Below are positions 8,965-18,311 of a stretch of DNA of 41,184 bases, one piece after another. The notes under the pieces are model-generated. The model was not told the DNA's origin, searched no databases, and saw nothing but the letters and a program-made list of their open reading frames with translations. Position numbers and translations under genes: made by a program. This DNA comes from Chitinophagales bacterium (lineage in GTDB: Bacteria > Bacteroidota > Bacteroidia > Chitinophagales > Chitinophagaceae). The first letter of the stretch is position 1, and each line of letters begins with the position of its first letter. The stretch is from NCBI GenBank assembly GCA_026931325.1, contig JAIXLO010000028.1, positions 1-41,184 of the forward strand. The letters are read 5' to 3'.

Positions 8965-9990
8965 ATGAAATATCAGATAGGAGATGAAATTATTGTATTA
9001 CATACCAATGAAGAAGGTAAAGTTGTTGATATAATGAGTGAAGATATGGTAATGATAGAAGTAAGAGGTGTTAGGTTTCCTGCCTATATGAACCAAATTG
9101 ATTTTCCTTATTTCTATAGATTCACAAAAAAGAAAAACATAGATGAAAAGAAACCAAATAAAGTATTTATTGAAAATATTCTAAAAGAAAAACCTCAACC
9201 AAACAAAATAAAAGTAGATGAAGGTGTATGGTTAAGTTTTATACCAAAATTTGCATTAGATGTTTTTAATGATGAAGTAGTTAAATCTTTAAAAATTTAT
9301 TTGATTAATAAAACAAGCGAAAGTTTTCATTTTAAATACATTCATAAATTAAAAGAAGAAGAAGTTTTTGTTTTTGAAAATCAAATATTATCGTTTCAAG
9401 ATTTTTATATTCATGATATAGATTTTGCAAATGTTAGTGATAATCCATCTTTTAATATTGATTTTAGTTTATTAAAATCCGATAAACTAAAAGCAGAACA
9501 TTTTGAAACCTCTTTAAAATTAAAACCTAAACAATTTTTTAAGAGAATTGAAGAAATGAAAGAAAAAAATGAACCAACTATTACTTATAAATTATTTGAT
9601 AAATATCCAGATAGAGTTTTCGAGGAAAACCCTTTCTCTATAAATAAATTAACTTCAGCTGGCTTTAAAGTATATGAAATTTCAAAGGCAAAGCAGCATT
9701 TACCAGCACCAAGAAGTGTTGTAGATCTTCACATAGAAAAAATTATAAACGACTACAAACATTTAAGCAATTACGAAATATTATCTATTCAAATAAAAGA
9801 ATTTGAAAAGTGGTATGATATTGCAATAGCTAATAAACAGCCATCATTAATTATAATACATGGAGTTGGTAAAGGAAAATTAAAAGAAGAAATTCATGAA
9901 ATACTAAAATCAAAACCCGAAGTAAAAAACTTTATCAACCAATATGATGCAAGATTTGGTTATGGAGCTACAGAAATATTTTTTAAATAA
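8965..9990 (+). CDS. DUF2027 and Smr domain protein
   Basis: This 341-residue protein is specific in architecture to Bacteroidota. The N-terminal 55 residues form a small beta domain (YQIGDEIIVLHTNEEGKVVD and following). The centre (about 65-215) is a beta-rich DUF2027 region. The C-terminus (about 250-341) is a Smr domain, with VVDLHIEKI and IIHGVGKGKLKEEIHE matching the family's LDLH and HGxGxGxLR motifs. Smr domains in MutS2 and in stand-alone proteins cut nucleic acids; recent work ties some to collided-ribosome mRNA cleavage. A nuclease role here is inference. The gene stands alone between a terminator and rnpB. Confidence 0.85.
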   Translation: MKYQIGDEIIVLHTNEEGKVVDIMSEDMVMIEVRGVRFPAYMNQIDFPYFYRFTKKKNIDEKKPNKVFIENILKEKPQPNKIKVDEGVWLSFIPKFALDVFNDEVVKSLKIYLINKTSESFHFKYIHKLKEEEVFVFENQILSFQDFYIHDIDFANVSDNPSFNIDFSLLKSDKLKAEHFETSLKLKPKQFFKRIEEMKEKNEPTITYKLFDKYPDRVFEENPFSINKLTSAGFKVYEISKAKQHLPAPRSVVDLHIEKIINDYKHLSNYEILSIQIKEFEKWYDIAIANKQPSLIIIHGVGKGKLKEEIHEILKSKPEVKNFINQYDARFGYGATEIFFK

Positions 9991-10073
9991 ACCCAGATTT
10001 TGCATTAGGAATATGAATTAGTTTTAATATTACTGAAACTGTTTATGATTCTATCGCTTAATTTAAATAAACC

Positions 10074-10081
10074 TATCTTTG
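10074..10081 (+). promoter_or_regulatory. -7 promoter element of rnpB
   Basis: TATCTTTG sits 4-6 bases before the 5' strand of the RNase P RNA P1 helix. Because the RNA end is fixed by its structure, this sets a ruler of about 4-6 bases from the last G of the element to the transcription start. No convincing -33 box is seen. Confidence 0.65.
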
Positions 10082-10084
10082 CAA

Positions 10085-10430
10085 TACTACAAACCCGAAC
10101 TATCGTGCTGCTAAAAGCAGTAAGGAAAGTCTGGACAACATAGAGCAATTCACCAGTGAATAGCTGGTTACACAAAAGTGTAAAGAAAGTGCCACAGAAA
10201 ATAACTACCTCAAATTTTGAGGAAAAGGTGAAAATGTAAGGTAAGAGCTTACAATATTATATAGTAATATATGATATGGGTAAACCTTGAATGTTGCAAT
10301 GCCACGTATAGAAACGTTTGAGGGCTGCTCGTCCAAGTTTCAGGGTAGGCAGCAATAGATTGTAATAGTAATATTACAACAAGATAAATGATAGTGTAAA
10401 AACAGAATCCGGCTTATGAGGTTTGTAGTA
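10085..10430 (+). ncRNA. rnpB: RNase P RNA, bacterial class A
   Basis: This is the catalytic RNA of RNase P, which trims the 5' leader of tRNA precursors. The conserved CR-I core appears as AAGGAAAGTCTGGACA (about 10122-10137). The internal cores GCCACAGAAAATAAC and GGTAAACC are present. The 3' core ends AGATAAATGAT...CAGAATCCGGCTTAT (10381-10416). The P1 helix closes the molecule: CTACAAACC (10087-10095) pairs exactly with GGTTTGTAG (10420-10428). The length of about 345 bases fits a Bacteroidota RNase P RNA. A promoter element sits just before it and an intrinsic terminator directly after it, so it is transcribed alone. The exact ends are inferred from pairing. Confidence 0.95.
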
Positions 10431-10468
10431 AATTAAAAACAGGTTTTATAGCCTGTTTTTAATTTTTT
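10431..10468 (+). terminator. Rho-independent terminator of rnpB
   Basis: AATTAAAAACAGG (10431-10443) pairs perfectly over 13 bases with CCTGTTTTTAATT (10452-10464), with an 8-base loop and a following T run. Confidence 0.93.
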
Positions 10469-10520
10469 GTAAGTAAAATTTTTTTACCAAAATTCAAATA
10501 GGATGACGATAGAATAACTA

Positions 10521-10757
10521 TTATAATAATGTTATTACTTCTTTTGATTTTGCATAATCCATTATTGAATTTATGGTAGCTTTTCTTGGAGATTTTAGTT
10601 GCAATGAATCTAATTGTTTTATAGTGCGTTTTAGTATTCTAAATTCATCTTGCAATTCCCAATTTTCTTGCAATTCTTTTTCAATAGCAAGTGTTAATTC
10701 CTCTGAAGTTTCATTGTACAAATATTGCACAAGAACTTCGTTATTAAATTTTTGCAT
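10521..10757 (-). CDS. Small conserved protein resembling an anti-sigma-factor N-terminus
   Basis: This 78-residue acidic, helical protein has no membrane segment. The start, VLVQYLYNETSEELTLAIEKELQENWELQDEF, resembles the helical N-terminal region of zf-HC2-like anti-sigma factors, but the zinc-binding His and Cys residues are absent. Similar stand-alone short proteins occur in Chitinophagaceae; this is from memory and their function is unknown to me. It lies on the minus strand downstream of the septum-protein gene, about 100 bases away, and could be co-transcribed with it. The overlapping plus-strand reading frame of the same length is a shadow. Confidence 0.6.
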   Translation of the reverse strand: MQKFNNEVLVQYLYNETSEELTLAIEKELQENWELQDEFRILKRTIKQLDSLQLKSPRKATINSIMDYAKSKEVITLL

Positions 10758-10853
10758 AAAAATGTGTAGTAGTATTTTTAAAAAATCCGTTTTTGAAACA
10801 ACATATTAAAAACGAGCTACTAAAAGAAATATTGTTTAATGAATTTTTTATTA

Positions 10854-11141
10854 TTAAAAGTCTTCAATTATAAATAAGTCTTCTCCGTCCTTTTTGAGCA
10901 TATAATGCTCTCTGGCAAATTTTTCTATTGCAGCAGAATTACTTTGAAAATCAATGAGTTCTTTTTTAGATTTTTCAATTTCACTCAAATAATAAGCATT
11001 TTTTTTCTTTAAATCTCTTAATTCTTTTCTTTTTTCAAGCGTAGAAAAAAAATCTTTTTGGTCAAAGAAAAGCATCCAAACTATAAAAAAAGTAATTGAT
11101 AAAATGTATTTGTTAGTTATAAAAAAGGGGATTTTCTTCAT
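10854..11141 (-). CDS. Septum formation initiator family protein (DivIC/FtsB-like)
   Basis: This 95-residue bitopic protein has a short cytoplasmic N-terminus, one membrane segment (about residues 12-26, ILSITFFIVWMLFF) and then a Lys/Glu-rich coiled coil (about 32-65). A C-terminal segment, IEKFAREHYMLKKDGEDLFII, is the family signature. FtsB/DivIC proteins pair with FtsL and FtsQ/DivIB in the divisome and relay activation of septal peptidoglycan synthesis. Many Bacteroidota carry this gene beside eno; here eno lies 5 kb away. Confidence 0.9.
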   Translation of the reverse strand: MKKIPFFITNKYILSITFFIVWMLFFDQKDFFSTLEKRKELRDLKKKNAYYLSEIEKSKKELIDFQSNSAAIEKFAREHYMLKKDGEDLFIIEDF

Positions 11142-11249
11142 AAAAAAGTTTTGTTATAACAGCATAAAAGTAGCCAATTTTTTTTAAGACAACAATGAGT
11201 CAAATATACACAGATGTTAGTTTGTAAAATTTAAAATTATTTGTATTAT

Positions 11250-11257
11250 TATATTTG
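11250..11257 (+). promoter_or_regulatory. Putative -7 promoter element before the D15-like gene
   Basis: TATATTTG matches TAnnTTTG. It overlaps the alternative TTG start at 11255, so translation should begin at ATG 11282. A TTTG at 11221-11224 is 25 bases upstream, somewhat too far. Confidence 0.45.
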
Positions 11258-11281
11258 CATATTAAAGTTTTAGTCAACCTT

Positions 11282-13123
11282 ATGAGGCAGTATTTAATTA
11301 GTGTATGTGTGTTTAGTTTATTCTTTAGTATTTCATTTATTAGTAAAGCACAAGAAGACACAACAGATTTTGTTTATGATACATTTTTTTTAGCTAAAAA
11401 AAGGGGTATTCTTGGAAAAATTGGAAAAAGCATTTCTGCCGATCCACCAAAGCCAGAAATAACCAAAACAGGAATTATTAAAAATGATTTACCTTTTAAT
11501 AAATATAAGGGTTATACTATCAGAAATATTTATATAAAACCTCTAAATTTTACTCAGAATATTGATGATACTACAAAGATTAAAAGAAATTTAGGGACAA
11601 GAATTGCTGATATTTTTCACAGACAAACAAGAGAAAAATATTTAATTAATAATTTATTTTTTAATGAAGGAGATAAATTATTTCCATACTTATTAGCAGA
11701 TAATGAAAGATATTTAAGAGACCTTGATTATATTCAGGATGCTCGAATTCAGGTAATTCCAATTGATGAAAATACGGTAGATGTAAGTGTTATTACTAAA
11801 GATGTATTTTCCTTAGGAGGAAATATAGATGCTGGTGGTTTAGATGATTTTAATGTAGAATTAAAAGATGAAAACTTTTTTGGGAAAACACAAAGACTTT
11901 CTTTGAAAACCCTTTATGATGTAGGCAGAAAACCAACTGTTGGATATGGAGGTGAATTTATGAGTAGAAATATAGGAGGAAGTTTTATAGATTGGACAAC
12001 AGGATTTAGAACTTTTAATAGTGCTTTTAATAATGGTAAACCAGAAGAAACAGCTATATATACTCGATTTGATAGACCTTTAATTAGCCCTTATTTACCA
12101 TTTACGGGTAGTGCAGAATTTTCTTATAGACAAACTTCTAATGGTTATCATACAGATTCTGTTTATAAAGCAGATGTTGAATATAAATACTTTGAATTTG
12201 ATGCATGGGCTGGATATAATTTAGGTGCAAAAAGATATTTGAAAACTAATACTCAAAGCAGATTAAGAAAGTTTATTGCAGTTAGAGCTTTTCATAAAAA
12301 ATTTCAAGAAGTACCAGATATATTTAATAATTTAAATACATTCTTGTATAACGATATTACTGGTGTTTTGGGTGCTGTTAGTATTTTCAAACAAGATTTT
12401 TATAAAACAAAATTTATTTATGGCTTTGGAAGAAATGAAGATGTACCTGAAGGATTTAGTTTTTCTGCAATAGCAGGCTGGACTAATAGGCAAGGCGTTA
12501 GTAGCCCTTATTATGGAATTGATTTTAGTAGAAACTTTTTTAGTCGTAAGGGAAACTATTATAACTATACTTTTAGATTAGGTGGGTATTTATATAATGG
12601 AAGTTTTTTTGATACTGATGTATTATTGAATTTAGAATACTTTACACATCTAAAATATTTAGGTGGACTTTGGTATTCTCGTTATTTTTTAAATGTTGGT
12701 ATAACACACCAAATTCGCCCTTCATTAAATCAGCCATTATTTTTATCAAGTACATTTGGATTACCTGAATTAGATAATGGAAGTATTGCTGCACAAACTC
12801 GTTTTACCTTTAGAAATGAATTGATTGTTTATAACAAATGGAAATTATTAGGATTTAGATTTGCAGGTTTTGTTTTTGGCAATGCATCATTACTTACACC
12901 TCGTTATGAAAGATTTATTAAAAGTGATTTCTTTAGTAGTCTTGGTGCAGGGTTAAGAACAAGAAATGAAAGCTTAATTTTTGGAACAGTTGAATTAAGA
13001 GCAAGTTATTTTCCAAGAATAAATTTTGGGATGAATCATTTTAAAATTGATATCAATACTGATTTACGTTTTAAGTATAACAGTACTTTCATCAAACGAC
13101 CAGATTTTGTTTCAGCAAATTGA
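11282..13123 (+). CDS. D15/BamA-like outer-membrane protein
   Basis: This is a 613-residue outer-membrane protein of the Omp85/surface-antigen type. After a signal peptide (MRQYLISVCVFSLFF..., cleavage near SKAQ) come about 150 residues of POTRA-like character. Their features are KGYTIRNIYIKPLNFT, GDKLFPYLLADNERYLRDLDYIQDARIQV and VDVSVITKDVFS. The rest is a 16-strand-like barrel rich in Tyr, Phe and Gly. BamA itself has five POTRA domains and is longer, so this is more likely a lineage-specific paralogue. Whether it inserts proteins or carries lipids is unknown. I took ATG 11282 because the longer TTG reading begins inside a promoter box and lacks a proper signal peptide. It converges on ychF, 10 bases away. 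Confidence 0.82.
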   Translation: MRQYLISVCVFSLFFSISFISKAQEDTTDFVYDTFFLAKKRGILGKIGKSISADPPKPEITKTGIIKNDLPFNKYKGYTIRNIYIKPLNFTQNIDDTTKIKRNLGTRIADIFHRQTREKYLINNLFFNEGDKLFPYLLADNERYLRDLDYIQDARIQVIPIDENTVDVSVITKDVFSLGGNIDAGGLDDFNVELKDENFFGKTQRLSLKTLYDVGRKPTVGYGGEFMSRNIGGSFIDWTTGFRTFNSAFNNGKPEETAIYTRFDRPLISPYLPFTGSAEFSYRQTSNGYHTDSVYKADVEYKYFEFDAWAGYNLGAKRYLKTNTQSRLRKFIAVRAFHKKFQEVPDIFNNLNTFLYNDITGVLGAVSIFKQDFYKTKFIYGFGRNEDVPEGFSFSAIAGWTNRQGVSSPYYGIDFSRNFFSRKGNYYNYTFRLGGYLYNGSFFDTDVLLNLEYFTHLKYLGGLWYSRYFLNVGITHQIRPSLNQPLFLSSTFGLPELDNGSIAAQTRFTFRNELIVYNKWKLLGFRFAGFVFGNASLLTPRYERFIKSDFFSSLGAGLRTRNESLIFGTVELRASYFPRINFGMNHFKIDINTDLRFKYNSTFIKRPDFVSAN

Positions 13124-13133
13124 GTGATAGAAA

Positions 13134-14231
13134 TTATACATTAAATCTAAAGTGCATTATGTCTCCATCTTGCACTAAATATTCTTTTCCTTCAATTCTT
13201 AAACGACCAGAATCTCTACAAGCAGCTTCGCTGCCAAATTTTATAAAGTCTTCATAAGCTATTACTTCTGCTTTAATAAAACCTTTTTCAAAATCAGTAT
13301 GTATAACACTTGCAGCCTGTGGAGCCTTCCAGCCATTGTGTATTGTCCATGCTCTTACTTCTTGCACACCAGCAGTAAAATATGTACTTAAATTTAAAAG
13401 CTTATAAGTGGTTTGAATTAGTCTGTGCAATGCAGGTTCTTTCATACCATATTCTTCCATAAACATTAACCTGTCTTCTTCTGCCTCCATTTCTGCAATT
13501 TGTGCTTCTATATTATTACACATAATAATTAATTGTGCACCTTCATTTTTTACATTTTCTTTTAATTGCTCAGAAAATTTATTACCAGTATGCATACTTG
13601 CTTCATCAACATTGGCAACATATAAAACAGGTTTTTCTGTCAGTAAAAATAAATCTGCAATTGCAACTCTATCTTCTTTACTTAACTCTAAGCTTCTAAT
13701 ACTTTTTCCTTGCTCTAAATGTTTTTTACATTGTTGTAAAATATCAAACTCAACTTTTAATTTAGCATCAACTCTTGCTTGTTTTTCGATACGTTGCATT
13801 TTCTTTTCTACACTTTCTAAATCTTTCAACTGTAATTCTGTATCAATAATTTCTTTATCACTTACAGGGTTTATTGCTCCTTCTTCTCTTAAAACATTTT
13901 CGTCTTCAAAACATCTTATCACATGAATTATTGCATCTACTTCTCTAATATTGGCTAAAAATTTATTGCCTAATCCCTCGCCTTTACTTGCACCTCTTAC
14001 AAGTCCTGCAATATCTACAATTTCTAATTGTGTAGGTACAATTCTGTTTGGTTTTACTAATTCTGCTAATTTATTTAAACGTTCATCTGGAACATCTACC
14101 AAACCTGTATTAGGTTCTATAGTGCAAAATCTATAATTACTTGCTTGTGCTTTGGCACTATTACTTACTGCATTAAACAAAGTACTTTTTCCTACATTGG
14201 GCAAACCCACAATTCCTGCTTTTAAAGACAT
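13134..14231 (-). CDS. ychF: Redox-regulated ATPase YchF/OLA1
   Basis: YchF is an Obg-family P-loop protein that prefers ATP to GTP, binds ribosomes and affects stress responses. The 365-residue length is typical. Visible are G1 GLPNVGKST (8-16), the YRFCTIEPN switch I region, G3 VDIAGLVRGASKGEGLGNKFL, the modified G4 region around VLYVANVDE (near residue 206) in place of NKxD, a coiled-coil arm (about 130-180), and a C-terminal TGS domain ending VQDGDIMHFRFNV. The gene has one of the clearest promoters in the window (14279-14309). Confidence 0.97.
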   Translation of the reverse strand: MSLKAGIVGLPNVGKSTLFNAVSNSAKAQASNYRFCTIEPNTGLVDVPDERLNKLAELVKPNRIVPTQLEIVDIAGLVRGASKGEGLGNKFLANIREVDAIIHVIRCFEDENVLREEGAINPVSDKEIIDTELQLKDLESVEKKMQRIEKQARVDAKLKVEFDILQQCKKHLEQGKSIRSLELSKEDRVAIADLFLLTEKPVLYVANVDEASMHTGNKFSEQLKENVKNEGAQLIIMCNNIEAQIAEMEAEEDRLMFMEEYGMKEPALHRLIQTTYKLLNLSTYFTAGVQEVRAWTIHNGWKAPQAASVIHTDFEKGFIKAEVIAYEDFIKFGSEAACRDSGRLRIEGKEYLVQDGDIMHFRFNV

Positions 14232-14278
14232 GACTTATTAATTTGTAAACTTTACAATAATTTAGTTTAAAATGGCTG

Positions 14279-14309
14279 CAAATGTAGTGCTGTACAAGTG
14301 TATTTCAAA
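14279..14309 (-). promoter_or_regulatory. Promoter of ychF, full -33/-7 match
   Basis: Reading the minus strand, TTTG (14306-14309) is followed after 19 bases by TACATTTG (14279-14286). This is an exact Bacteroidota TTTG-N19-TAnnTTTG promoter. The ruler from rnpB puts the start near 14273-14275, a leader of about 43 bases. Confidence 0.75.
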
Positions 14310-14339
14310 CAATGTATTAAAACAAAACTATTTGAGGGT

Positions 14340-14756
14340 TTATTGTTTTTGCCAGATTTTAATAATTTCTATAATAGATGGATAAGTGTTTTCAAGACAT
14401 TGTTGAAGTGTAGCATTATCAGCCCAAATTATCTTTTCAATATCTTCTTCTGTTTGTGGTGTAGTAGCATCACTTCCATTAGCTTTCATAGCATACCACC
14501 AAGTTTCTTTTATAACATCTTTTTGTGTCCATTTATCAAAATATTCATGATAAGTTTTGCCAATAAATTTTTCTGACTCAATATTTTTCAAACCAGTTTC
14601 TTCTTGAACTTCTCGTACAGCACAAGCTTCAATACTTTCCCCTTTATCTAATTTTCCTTTGGGCAAATCCCATTTTTTTCTTCTGAAAATGAGTAATAAT
14701 TCATTTTTATTATTAGTAACTAAACCACCTGCTGCTACAATTAATTTTTTTTTCAT
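14340..14756 (-). CDS. NUDIX hydrolase
   Basis: This 138-residue Nudix-fold pyrophosphohydrolase has the full Nudix box at residues 34-56. It reads G34-KLDKG-E40-SIEACAV-REVQEETGL and includes the metal-binding REVQEE helix. LLIFRRKKWDLPKGKLDKG precedes it, as in diadenosine-polyphosphate/MutT-type enzymes. Substrate cannot be assigned; nucleoside polyphosphates are likely. I prefer ATG 14756 (MKKKLIVAAGG) because it leads straight into the first beta-strand. The ORF extends to 14780. It is divergent from pyrE and downstream of nothing on its own strand. Confidence 0.88.
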   Translation of the reverse strand: MKKKLIVAAGGLVTNNKNELLLIFRRKKWDLPKGKLDKGESIEACAVREVQEETGLKNIESEKFIGKTYHEYFDKWTQKDVIKETWWYAMKANGSDATTPQTEEDIEKIIWADNATLQQCLENTYPSIIEIIKIWQKQ

Positions 14757-14808
14757 TGTTTTAGGAATAGAACACTGCAATCTACAATAAATATTTATAT
14801 ATGTATAG

Positions 14809-14816
14809 TATCTTTG
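14809..14816 (+). promoter_or_regulatory. -7 promoter element abutting the pyrE start codon
   Basis: TATCTTTG is identical to the rnpB element and ends 4 bases before ATG 14821. With the rnpB ruler the transcript would start at 14820-14822, giving a leaderless pyrE mRNA. No TTTG is found 17-23 bases upstream. Confidence 0.55.
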
Positions 14817-14820
14817 CAGT

Positions 14821-15453
14821 ATGACAAGAGAAAAAGTTGTTGCCGAAAAATTATTACAAATTCAAGCAATAAAATTAAACCCTCAAAACCCTTTTACTTG
14901 GACGAGTGGCATAAAAAGCCCAATTTATTGCGATAACAGAAAAGTGCTCTCATTTCCATTTATCAGAGATTTTATAAAAAGTGAATTGTGTAATTTAATT
15001 TTTGAGAAATTTGAAGATGCTGAAGTTTTAGCAGGTGTTGCAACTGCTGGAATTGCTTGGGGAGCAATGGCTTCAGACCAGCTTAAATTACCTTATATTT
15101 ATGTTCGTTCTAAACCAAAAGAACATGGGCTGGGCAATCAGATAGAAGGTTATTATGCAAGAGGACAAAAAGTATTGGTTATAGAAGATTTAATTTCTAC
15201 AGGAAAAAGTAGTTTAGAAGTTATTAATGCACTTAAAAAAGTAGGGCTTGAAGTTGAAGGTTTAGTTTCAATTTTTACTTATCATTTTCCAGAAACATTG
15301 AAAACTTTTGAAGATGCAGGAATAAAATGTTTATCATTAACCAATTATACAACTTTAATAGAAACAGCAATAGAGAAACAAATTGTATCTGCAGATATGC
15401 AAACAATTTTAATGGAGTGGAAGAATAATCCAAGAGCTTGGCAAGGAGTATAG
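14821..15453 (+). CDS. pyrE: Orotate phosphoribosyltransferase
   Basis: PyrE joins orotate to PRPP to give orotidine 5'-monophosphate, the fifth step of de novo pyrimidine synthesis, in the cytoplasm. The 210-residue length is usual. Visible are FTWTSGIKSPIYCDNRKVL (N-terminal orotate-site region), VLAGVATAGIAWGAMAS (PPi loop), the flexible loop YVRSKPKEHGLGNQIEG, and the PRPP motif VLVIEDLISTGKS (about 117-129). The start is fixed by a promoter box four bases upstream. Other pyr genes are absent nearby. Confidence 0.96.
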   Translation: MTREKVVAEKLLQIQAIKLNPQNPFTWTSGIKSPIYCDNRKVLSFPFIRDFIKSELCNLIFEKFEDAEVLAGVATAGIAWGAMASDQLKLPYIYVRSKPKEHGLGNQIEGYYARGQKVLVIEDLISTGKSSLEVINALKKVGLEVEGLVSIFTYHFPETLKTFEDAGIKCLSLTNYTTLIETAIEKQIVSADMQTILMEWKNNPRAWQGV

Positions 15454-15511
15454 TTTTTTATTAAATTAAAACAGAATTTTGTTTAAATCCTTTTAAGTTT
15501 TAAGAAAAGCT

Positions 15512-15799
15512 ATGTTACTTAAATTAATCAGTGCATATTATCATTATTTATGGATAGCTCTTGCAATTATTGTAATATTGAAAACAGTTCTTTCTTTTAT
15601 TTTTAATAGGAGTCTTGAAGGGTTTCATGGTTTTTTATATGCTATTTTTAAGTGGTATAGCGAAGATGATAAAGACTTAGCAGAAACACTAAAAAGACGC
15701 TTTATAATGAATGTATCAAATACATTTTCTGTATTTATTTATATAATACTTGGTTTTATTATTTTGTTGTCTATCTTGCCCATGTTTTTTACTCGTTAA
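15512..15799 (+). CDS. Small two-pass membrane protein of unknown function
   Basis: This 95-residue protein has a hydrophobic helix at each end (about 8-32 and 70-92). A soluble middle stretch joins them, with FNRSLEGFHGFLYAIFKWYSEDDKDLAETLKRRF. I do not recognise a named family. It lies 58 bases after pyrE and 10 bases before the ABC ATPase gene. It could be read with the ATPase, but two helices are too few for a full ABC permease. Confidence 0.6.
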   Translation: MLLKLISAYYHYLWIALAIIVILKTVLSFIFNRSLEGFHGFLYAIFKWYSEDDKDLAETLKRRFIMNVSNTFSVFIYIILGFIILLSILPMFFTR

Positions 15800-15809
15800 A
15801 TAATTTTTC

Positions 15810-17854
<2,045 letters not shown>

Positions 17855-17874
17855 TATTTTTTCTGAAATAGATT

Positions 17875-17907
17875 AAAGGAGTTGTACAATTTTTCAGCTC
17901 CTTTTTT
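17875..17907 (+). terminator. Rho-independent terminator of eno
   Basis: AAAGGAGTTG (17875-17884) pairs with CAGCTCCTTT (17895-17904) with one T-G wobble, a 10-base loop and a T run, 20 bases after the eno stop. Confidence 0.88.
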
Positions 17908-18311
17908 GTAGTATATATACAAAAAAATAGGTCTCAGTAGAAACCGAGACCGCAACCAAAACTAACTGCTTATGAGAAAATTAAATATTTTGTTCTTGTT
18001 TTAATAATTCACAATAAAGATGCCAACTAATTATTTTAATAAATAAAATGCTAAAAAAATCATAAAGAACTTTTTTCATTTTACCTACACATTAACCATC
18101 ACTTCATTTTCACACTGCAAAAATCTGAATGTAAGAGCAAATAAAATGCTAACGCTTTAACAACGAAATGTTAATTGTTTATATTGTATTCAAAAAGGTT
18201 AAATTAAGTTATGCTTAATGCAACTACCTCATTTGTAGTTTATTAAGTTGAAAAAAATATTGATAATTTTTAAAATTGCCTATAAATCTATTTAAAATAT
18301 TGGGATATTAT
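17908..18311. other. Intergenic region with a hairpin leader and a 10-codon reading frame
   Basis: No normal gene is seen in about 400 bases. At 17930-17951 a hairpin pairs GGTCTC with GAGACC, with two more pairs inside beyond one mismatch, and is not followed by a T run. Twenty bases later, ATG 17972 opens MRKLNILFLF and stops at 18004. This looks like the first residues of a signal peptide, as if an exported gene had lost its body. It could also be a leader peptide or small RNA. The rest (18005-18311) is AT-rich with no supported feature. The genes on both sides point inward. Confidence 0.4.

Noticed and set aside
5843-8965. Possible polysaccharide-utilisation (SusC/SusD) locus
   Set aside because: A terminator directly follows the receptor and no SusD-like lipoprotein or glycosidase is nearby.
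10573-10809. A 78-codon plus-strand frame opposite the small acidic protein
   Set aside because: It is Ser/Cys-rich with no pattern, while the minus-strand frame has a helical acidic composition typical of a real protein.
13612-13926. A 104-codon plus-strand frame within ychF
   Set aside because: It lies antisense to a fully conserved ychF and its translation is Ser/Leu/Cys-rich without a domain, typical of a shadow frame.
14298-14576. A 92-codon plus-strand frame opposite the Nudix gene
   Set aside because: The Nudix box on the minus strand is intact, and this frame is Phe/Ser/Ile-rich noise.
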